A stretch of 64,000 bases of DNA from the NCBI RefSeq assembly GCF_003236395.1, contig NZ_POUD01000003.1, positions 1-64,000 on the forward strand, read 5' to 3'. The position numbers were made by a program, and so were the translations under genes. Below are positions 58,960 to 64,000 of the stretch, in pieces (within the stretch, counting starts at the first letter, position 1; each line of letters opens with the position of its first letter). Under the pieces are notes generated by a model. The model saw only the letters and a program-made list of their open reading frames with translations, was not told the DNA's origin and made no database searches. Source of the DNA: Nonomuraea aridisoli. Its GTDB lineage: Bacteria > Actinomycetota > Actinomycetes > Streptosporangiales > Streptosporangiaceae.

Positions 58960-59766
58960 TTACTTGCGTGCCGAGATGGGGTCTTTGCCGGCGTCGCCGT
59001 TCTTGCCGTCGGCGCCGACGAGCGTGAGGAAGATGTCCTCGAGGGTCGGCTGCTTCTCGACGTATTCGACCTTCGCCGGCGGGAGCAGCTGCTTGAGCTC
59101 GTCGAGGGTGCCGTTCACCAGGATCCGGCCCTCGTGGAGGATCGCGATCCGATCGGCGAGTTGTTCGGCCTCGTCGAGGTACTGCGTCGTGAGCAGCACC
59201 GTCGTGCCCTGAGCGGCGAGTTCCTTGACGGCCTGCCACACCTCGATGCGCGCCTGGGGGTCGAGCCCGGTCGTCGGCTCGTCGAGGAAGACGATCGGCG
59301 GGTTGCCGATGAGGCTCATCGCGATGTCGAGGCGGCGGCGCATGCCACCGGAGTACGTCGCCACCTTCCGCGCGCCCGCGTCGGTCAGCGAGAACCGGGC
59401 GAGCAGGTCGTCGGCGATCCTGCCGGGGTCCTTGAGGTGCCGCAAGCGGGCGACCAGCACGAGGTTCTCCCGCCCGCTGAGGATCTCGTCGACGGCGGCG
59501 AACTGCCCGGTGAGGCTGATGGACTCCCGTACGTCCGCCGCTTGCGTGGCGACGTCGAAGCCGTTGACGCGGACCGTGCCCGCGTCGGCCTTGAGCAGCG
59601 TGGACAGGATCTTCACGAGCGTGGTCTTGCCCGCCCCGTTGGAGCCGAGCAGCGCGAAGATGCTGCCCCGCGTCACGGTGAAGTCCACGCCGCGGAGCAC
59701 CTGCAGCTCCTTGTACGCCTTCTCCACGCCTCGCACCTGGATCGCGTGGGCCTGCTGTGTCGTCAT
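58960..59766 (-). CDS. ABC exporter ATPase (DrrA-like)
   Basis: A 268-residue ATPase for the DrrAB-like exporter. Walker A is ALLGSNGAGKTTLVKIL, the signature YSGGMRRRLDIAMSL, Walker B PIVFLDEPTTGLD, then LLTTQYLDEAEQLADRI and the DrrA-family ending KVEYVEKQPTLEDIFLTLVG. Its start overlaps the stop of the DUF1048 gene by 4 bases (ATGA). Export of a hydrophobic toxin or antibiotic is the family role. Confidence 0.92.
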   Translation of the reverse strand: MTTQQAHAIQVRGVEKAYKELQVLRGVDFTVTRGSIFALLGSNGAGKTTLVKILSTLLKADAGTVRVNGFDVATQAADVRESISLTGQFAAVDEILSGRENLVLVARLRHLKDPGRIADDLLARFSLTDAGARKVATYSGGMRRRLDIAMSLIGNPPIVFLDEPTTGLDPQARIEVWQAVKELAAQGTTVLLTTQYLDEAEQLADRIAILHEGRILVNGTLDELKQLLPPAKVEYVEKQPTLEDIFLTLVGADGKNGDAGKDPISARK

Positions 59767-60179
59767 CGGTCCGTCCTGTCGTCTCGTGCGGTGTCTTCGC
59801 CGGCTGCGCGGGAGATGGCACTGGTGAAGCGGTTGCGCTCGCGGGCTCTGTACTGTCCGATTGGGTAGTTGGCCATGAACGCCTCGACGAACTCCACGGG
59901 GTCCTCCCCGAAGATGTCGCGGATCGGGGTGCCGTCCGCCGCGCTCCGCTCGAACAGATCGGCGAGGTCCTCGTACATCGCCATCGCGCCGGCGCCGTCC
60001 GCCGGCCCGAAGTGCATCAGGTACCGCTCCATCGCTTCGACCGCCGTGCGGTAGTCCTCGGGGAGCTGCTTGATGCGCGCCTTGTACTGCCGGTAGCGCC
60101 GTTTGTCCTCCAGCGACCCGGTGACCATCTCCAGGTACTGCAGGTAGCGGCTCTTCGGCTCGTTCGACCCTGTGGCCAT
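59763..60179 (-). CDS. DUF1048 protein
   Basis: A 138-residue soluble alpha-helical protein. YRQYKARIKQLPEDYRTAVEAM, then ERYLMHFGPADGAGAMAMYEDLADLFE and FGEDPVEFVEAFMANYPIGQY form the family core. DUF1048 genes frequently sit between a PadR regulator and ABC exporter genes, as here; their biochemical role is unknown, perhaps a regulatory partner. The ATG has GGAGGTAAG before it, 2 bases after the PadR stop codon. Confidence 0.88.
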   Translation of the reverse strand: MATGSNEPKSRYLQYLEMVTGSLEDKRRYRQYKARIKQLPEDYRTAVEAMERYLMHFGPADGAGAMAMYEDLADLFERSAADGTPIRDIFGEDPVEFVEAFMANYPIGQYRARERNRFTSAISRAAGEDTARDDRTDR

Positions 60180-60181
60180 GT

Positions 60182-60511
60182 CTACTTACCTCCTTCGCGG
60201 AGCCGTTCGAGCCTCTCGGCCAGGAAGCTCCAGGTCGTCCAGAACTCTTCGAGATACGCCCGTCCCTGGGCGTTGAGGGAGTACACCTTGCGCGGCGGCC
60301 CCTTCTCGGACGGGACCTTCTCCACGTCGACCAGGCCGCGCCGCTCGACCCGGACCAGCAACGCGTAGACGGTGCCCTCGGCGATGTCGGAGAAGCCCTG
60401 ATCCCGCAGCCACGCCGTGATCTCGTAGCCGTACGCGGGCCGGCCGGACAGGATCGCCAGGACGAGGCCCTCCAGCGTTCCCTTCAGCATCTCCGTCAGC
60501 TGCTTGCCCAT
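60182..60511 (-). CDS. PadR-family repressor
   Basis: A 109-residue winged-helix regulator. MLKGTLEGLVLAILSGRPAYGYEI is the PadR hallmark (helix 1 and YGYEI), then GFSDIAEGTVYALLVRVERRG (recognition helix) and the wing GPPRKVYSLNAQGRAYL. The C-terminal dimerisation helix is short. I chose the ATG at 60511 because AAGGGGG lies 5 bases before it; a GTG 6 bases earlier would leave no room for a ribosome site. It leads the exporter/P450 operon and probably represses it from the inverted repeat at 60544. Confidence 0.9.
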   Translation of the reverse strand: MGKQLTEMLKGTLEGLVLAILSGRPAYGYEITAWLRDQGFSDIAEGTVYALLVRVERRGLVDVEKVPSEKGPPRKVYSLNAQGRAYLEEFWTTWSFLAERLERLREGGK

Positions 60512-60543
60512 CGTCACCCCCTTCGCTACTCAGCAACGCTAGC

Positions 60544-60574
60544 TACTGGTACAAAGTAACACTGACTACCAGTA
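60544..60574 (-). promoter_or_regulatory. Probable PadR operator
   Basis: TACTGGTA (60544-60551) and TACCAGTA (60567-60574) form a perfect 8-bp-arm inverted repeat with 15 bases between. Outer copies of ACTCAGCAAC and ACTGAGCAAC add a second, looser repeat. The repeat starts 33 bases upstream of the PadR start. Confidence 0.6.
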
Positions 60575-60958
60575 CTGAGCAACACCGATTAGTAGGGGTG
60601 TGATGGGGGCGGTCTGAGCGTCGGTCGTGAGCGAGCCCGCCGCCGCGTCAGCGCGGCGGAGCCGTCGGTTCTCGGCTTCGCCGTCGCGGACGCGGCGGGA
60701 GTGCGATCGGTGAGGTGTTCATGGCGTCCACTGTCGCCGGTCGCGCTGATATCGAGCCGTCGCCGTGCTGATACGGCCATGGCAGCGGGTCTGACATCCG
60801 CATGCCTGGCCCGCCTCGCGGCGCGGCAGCGCGCATCACCTGCGGCGTCTTGCCTGATCGGCGCCTGCCCGTGGATCGCGGGCCCGTCGTCACGGCTCGT
60901 CGTCCGTGACGCGATCGATGGCGTGGGTCAGCCGTTCCCGCTGACGGCTGATCGGCAG
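60575..60958. other. Gap with nothing recognised
   Basis: About 380 bases between the PadR promoter region and the rph terminator. Frames on both strands are short, Arg/Pro-rich and without motifs. I see no RNA gene or repeat. Confidence 0.4.
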
Positions 60959-60997
60959 GGGTGCCGCGGCCGGGGCTCGGAAGTCGCCGCGGCACCC
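60959..60997 (-). terminator. Terminator of rifampin phosphotransferase gene
   Basis: A perfect 12-bp stem GGGTGCCGCGGC/GCCGCGGCACCC with a 15-base loop, 35 bases past the stop codon. Confidence 0.75.
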
Positions 60998-61031
60998 GTA
61001 GGTTGCTCTCGCCGGTGGCCGGCGCGACGGT

Positions 61032-63638
61032 TCAGGAGAGGATCTGGACGTACCCGTCGGTTCCGTGCACGCGGATGCGCTGACCGTCGCGGATCAGCCG
61101 GGTGGCCTGCTCCACCCCCACGACGGCCGGCAGGCCGTACTCCCGCGCGATCACCGCCCCGTGCGTCATGAGGCCGCCCACCTCCGTCACCAGCCCGGCC
61201 ACGGTGACGAACAGCGGGGTCCAGCTGGGGTCGGTGTAGGCGGTGACCAGGATGTCGCCCGGCTCGAGGTCGGCCCGCGCCAGGTCCATGACGACCCGGG
61301 CACGGCCCTCGACGGTCCCGGCCGAGACGGGGAGGCCGGCCAGCGCGCCGGGCGGGGCGTCGTCACGCCGATACCGGCCGGTGACGGCCTCGCCGTCCGA
61401 GGTGATGACGCGGGGCGGGGTGAGCGCCTCGTACGACCGGAACGCCTCCCGCCTTTCCCGGATGAGCTCGGCGTCCACGTCGTGGGTGCGCACGACTTCC
61501 TGCAACTCCTGGAACCGGAGGAAGAAGATGTCGTCCTTCTCGCCCAGGACGCCGGACCGGACGAGGCGATCGGCTTCCCGCAGCAACGCCTGCTTGTAGG
61601 CGAAGTAGCGGCTGACCATGCCGTACTTGGGGTACTCCCGGTATCCGGCGAAGGCGCGGACGCGGTCGATCATCCGCTTGGTCTCCTCGGCCTTCCGCTC
61701 ACCGCGGGGGAGGGCGCGCAACCGCGTCAGCAGGTCTTGTTCCTTCCGTCGTGACTCCTGGAGCCCTTGCTCGAAGTGTCGCTTGCCGGCGCCCGGCTCG
61801 AAGTTCTTGATGTTCGCCAGGATGACGGGCACGAGCGTGGCGGGATGCTCGCTCCAGCGCGTTCTGGTGATGTCGATCTCGCCCGCGCAGCGCATGCCGT
61901 ACTCGTCGAGGAAGCCCCGGACGGCGTCACGTGCTTCCCGCCCGCCGGCCAGCCCGGCCAGCTCGTCCAGGAAGCCGTCGCCCTCCCGGCCCTCGTCCAC
62001 GACGCGTTGCAGGAACGCCACGACGTCCGCGTGCGGCCGGATGGCGTCGGCGACGTCGAGGAGCGCCAGCCCCATCTCCGACGTGACGTTGTGCGGGACG
62101 GACTGCGTGAGCACGTCGGCCGCGTTCTTCTCGCCCAGCCACTCCTCGAGGTGGTCGTTGAGCCACCAGGCCGCCTCCATCCCCGCCATGATCACCTGGT
62201 GGCCGCGCGGATCGAACAGGATGCGCTTCAGCTCCGCGATGTCGGCCAGGATGAAGTCGAGCAGCGCCGGGCCGGAGAGACCCTGGATCTCGCGCCGCAG
62301 GGTGGCGACGGACTCCTGACCGCGCCGGATCAGCTCGGTGACGATGGCCGGATCGGTCTCGATCGGGGCGGGCGGGTCACCGGCGGGCGCGGCGGCGGAG
62401 GCCTCGTCAGGAAGCGAGGCGAGGAAGTCGCCGCGGTCGACGACGGTCTGCAGCGCGTCCCGGATGAGCGGGTCGTTCTTCCCCAGGGTCCCGATGAGGT
62501 TCGCGCGACCGGCGGGCGTCGCCAGGATGGGCGCCACGTCGACGAACAACCGTCCGCCCGCCTCGTGCATCTGCCGTGGGGTCGTCAGCTGCCACACGGA
62601 GAGCCCCAGCGGCTTCATCGCGTCGGTCATCATCTGCTGGTGACCGACCGACACGTAGACGTGGTTCTCCTGGTCGTCGCTCGCGGGGACGGGGAACAGG
62701 GTGGTGATCGGCCGGCTCTGGACGATGTGGAAGTCGTCGCCGACCAGGCACCATTCGATGTCCTGGGGCCGGCCGTAGTGCGCCTCGATCCGCCGGCCGA
62801 GCCGCACCAGGCGCACGACCTGCGCATCCGTCAGAGCCGGCTGCGTCCGCCGCCGCGGTTCGACGGGAGCGTCCTGGGTGCCGCCTCCCGGCGACGCCTG
62901 GACGGACATCGACTTGGTGGCGACCGCCGCGGTGACGACCTCGTCGTCGCGCACCGTGTAGACGTCGCCGGAGACCAGGCCGGAGACGAGCGCCTCGCCG
63001 AGCCCCCAACCGGCCTCGACGGTGGCGACCTTCCGGTTCGAGGTCACGGGGTCCGCGGTGAAGAGGATCCCGGCCGCGTCCGGGAACACCATCTTCTGTA
63101 CGACCACGGCCATCCGTACCTTCCGGTGGTCGAAGCCGTTACGGCTCCGGTAGGTCACCGCCCGCTCGGTGAACAGCGAGGCCCAGCACCGTCGGACGTG
63201 CCGAAGGATCGCCGGCAGACCCACGATGTTCAGGTACGAGTCCTGCTGGCCGGCGAAGGACGCGGTCGGCAGGTCCTCGGCCGTCGCGCTGGAACGCACC
63301 GCGTACGCGGCCTGCTCCCCGAGCCGGGCGAGCGATTCGCCGATCTCCGCCACCAGCTCGTCGGGGACCGCGACGCCTTCGATGCCGCGGCGGATGTCCT
63401 CGCTCAGCGTGCGGATCGCCGCGCGGTCATCCGGTTCCACCCGCGACAGCAGGTCGAGCTGGGCGTCGATCGACGGCACCGCGGCCACGGCCCGCTGGAA
63501 CGCGTCTGTCGTGACGCAGAAGCCGTCCGGCACGCTGATGCCCTCGATGCGCGAGAGCTCGCCCAGGTGCACCCCCTTTCCGCCGACGTCCGCGAAATTC
63601 GTCGAGTCGATGTGCGCGAAACCCAGCACGTAGCCCAA
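61032..63638 (-). CDS. rph: Rifampin phosphotransferase (PEP-synthase-like fold)
   Basis: An 868-residue enzyme that inactivates rifamycins by moving the beta-phosphate of ATP to the drug's ansa-chain hydroxyl. The start is TTG at 63638 (M-GYVLGFAHID), with GGAG 8 bases before it; this gives the family's usual length (about 867). The N-terminal ATP-grasp domain has FADVGGKGVHLGELSRIEG, PDGFCVTTDAFQRA, YAVRSSATAEDLPTASFAGQQ and VDWCLVGDDFHIVQSRPI-type stretches (IEWCLVGDDFHIVQSRPI). The middle domain binds the drug. The C-terminal swivelling domain has GLMTHGAVIAREYGLPAVVGV with the phosphate-carrying His about residue 826. It stands alone with a good terminator. Intrinsic rifampin resistance is expected. 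Confidence 0.9.
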   Translation of the reverse strand: MGYVLGFAHIDSTNFADVGGKGVHLGELSRIEGISVPDGFCVTTDAFQRAVAAVPSIDAQLDLLSRVEPDDRAAIRTLSEDIRRGIEGVAVPDELVAEIGESLARLGEQAAYAVRSSATAEDLPTASFAGQQDSYLNIVGLPAILRHVRRCWASLFTERAVTYRSRNGFDHRKVRMAVVVQKMVFPDAAGILFTADPVTSNRKVATVEAGWGLGEALVSGLVSGDVYTVRDDEVVTAAVATKSMSVQASPGGGTQDAPVEPRRRTQPALTDAQVVRLVRLGRRIEAHYGRPQDIEWCLVGDDFHIVQSRPITTLFPVPASDDQENHVYVSVGHQQMMTDAMKPLGLSVWQLTTPRQMHEAGGRLFVDVAPILATPAGRANLIGTLGKNDPLIRDALQTVVDRGDFLASLPDEASAAAPAGDPPAPIETDPAIVTELIRRGQESVATLRREIQGLSGPALLDFILADIAELKRILFDPRGHQVIMAGMEAAWWLNDHLEEWLGEKNAADVLTQSVPHNVTSEMGLALLDVADAIRPHADVVAFLQRVVDEGREGDGFLDELAGLAGGREARDAVRGFLDEYGMRCAGEIDITRTRWSEHPATLVPVILANIKNFEPGAGKRHFEQGLQESRRKEQDLLTRLRALPRGERKAEETKRMIDRVRAFAGYREYPKYGMVSRYFAYKQALLREADRLVRSGVLGEKDDIFFLRFQELQEVVRTHDVDAELIRERREAFRSYEALTPPRVITSDGEAVTGRYRRDDAPPGALAGLPVSAGTVEGRARVVMDLARADLEPGDILVTAYTDPSWTPLFVTVAGLVTEVGGLMTHGAVIAREYGLPAVVGVEQATRLIRDGQRIRVHGTDGYVQILS

Positions 63639-63698
63639 TTGCGTTGCTCCATCGTTCGTCGGGTCGGTTCGCAACGGGCAAGTATGGAGCACTTTCCG

Positions 63699-63714
63699 GC
63701 GCCTCATGAGGTGC
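63699..63714. promoter_or_regulatory. Near-palindrome upstream of rph
   Basis: GCGCCTCATGAGGTGC, 15 of 16 bases symmetrical except one pair, 61 bases upstream of the rph start. A TTGCGC box overlaps its left edge on the rph strand. Rifamycin-responsive elements are known upstream of such genes in actinomycetes; I cannot confirm this is one. Confidence 0.35.
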
Positions 63715-63792
63715 GCAAATCTGATATAAGGTGAAAATGACGGCAGGTGGTGCGCATCGCGTGACCACCAGCGCACATCCCCCTTCGACGCG

Positions 63793-64000
63793 TCAGGCGG
63801 GCCGTTCACGCAGGTGCCTGGCCATCGTGTCGCTGACCGGGACGGTGGTGGGCAGTGGGGGCGTCTCGAAGTAGCGGGCCTTGTACCGGCGCAGCAGTGA
63901 CTCCCCGTGCTCGGGCCAGGAGAAGTTCTTCTTCTTGAGCAGCTTGCCGAAGACCACGCTCGCGTTGTCCGGGTCGGGGCCCGTCAAAAGTCTGATCGCC
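63793..64000 (-). CDS. C-terminal end of an unrecognised protein
   Basis: The last 68 codons of a gene that enters from the right edge, ending at a stop at 63793. The sequence GKLLKKKNFSWPEHGESLLRR and PPLPTTVPVSDTMARHLRER is not a family I recognise. Codon use is normal for the window, so it is probably real. It lies upstream of rph on the same strand, 155 bases away. Confidence 0.5.
   Translation of the reverse strand, partial: AIRLLTGPDPDNASVVFGKLLKKKNFSWPEHGESLLRRYKARYFETPPLPTTVPVSDTMARHLRERPA

Noticed and set aside
1-64000. tRNA, rRNA, CRISPR arrays, prophage or complete insertion sequences.
   Set aside because: None seen: no cloverleaf with CCA-adjacent arms, no regularly spaced repeats, no capsid/tail/integrase genes, and only one transposase scrap.

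Overview
High-GC actinomycete chromosome. GC-rich third positions, frequent GTG/TTG starts, one leaderless start, and families such as DUF1707, CGNR/ABATE, BTAD-type regulators, DrrAB-like exporters, DUF1684 and rifampin phosphotransferase all point this way. My inference is a Streptosporangiaceae-type soil actinomycete (Nonomuraea-like); no rRNA or tRNA is present to confirm it. The window holds accessory, niche-adaptation genes rather than core genes. LAYOUT. 1-4.4 kb: an edge-truncated sugar-phosphate isomerase, a HAD phosphatase overlapping a 6-phosphogluconate dehydrogenase, then relics of NADH dehydrogenase II, transketolase and an IS5-type transposase, plus a DUF417 membrane protein. 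4.5-9 kb: an orphan sensor kinase flanked by decayed inverted copies of its own 5' region, a SnoaL-like protein and a P-type-ATPase-like pseudoenzyme. 8.9-13.1 kb: overlapping GH15 hydrolase and aquaporin genes, then an MFS exporter. 13.3-20 kb: SnoaL-like genes (one intact, one internally deleted), a second MFS exporter, an ICL/PEP-mutase family enzyme, a GNAT, a sigma/anti-sigma pair, MsrB with an MsrA relic, and an SDR. 20.4-29.3 kb: a PAS-GAF-PP2C phosphatase, a 5'-truncated M28 peptidase, a CGNR regulator, a tyrosine-phosphatase-like enzyme, DUF4260, a dead CDF transporter and a cysteine-synthase::MFS fusion. 29.8-34.3 kb: zinc-type P1B ATPase divergent from ArsR, a second orphan kinase, and a secreted lectin-like protein. 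34.4-43 kb: a collapsed LuxR-type regulator, a hydrolase, an MFS/TetR divergent pair, an NmrA/FMN-reductase/LLM-oxidoreductase/MarR redox cluster and a dead alcohol dehydrogenase. 43.3-50 kb: DHA2 exporter, DUF1684, 3'-truncated thioredoxin reductase, and a FecBCDE-type ABC uptake operon with an embedded methyltransferase. 50-56.9 kb: a second PAS-GAF-PP2C phosphatase, an MDR oxidoreductase, a PNPOx-like protein and a large SARP/AAA regulator. 57-64 kb: a PadR-DUF1048-ABC exporter-P450 operon, rifampin phosphotransferase, and an edge-truncated unknown. THEMES. (1) A 16-bp palindrome close to TGGACGATATCGTCCA recurs seven times in the first 23 kb. At four sites its first T is also the last base of the -10 hexamer. 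This looks like an undescribed local regulon covering a kinase, SnoaL genes, a sigma factor and the PP2C phosphatase; its regulator is not in the window. (2) At least a dozen genes carry deletion-type lesions (5', 3' or internal) with intact neighbours, an unusually dense record of deletional decay or, less happily, an assembly artefact. (3) Several divergent regulator/target pairs (TetR, MarR, ArsR, PadR) have readable operator repeats. Limits: families are named from remembered motifs, no database search was possible, and relic calls on short peptides are tentative.
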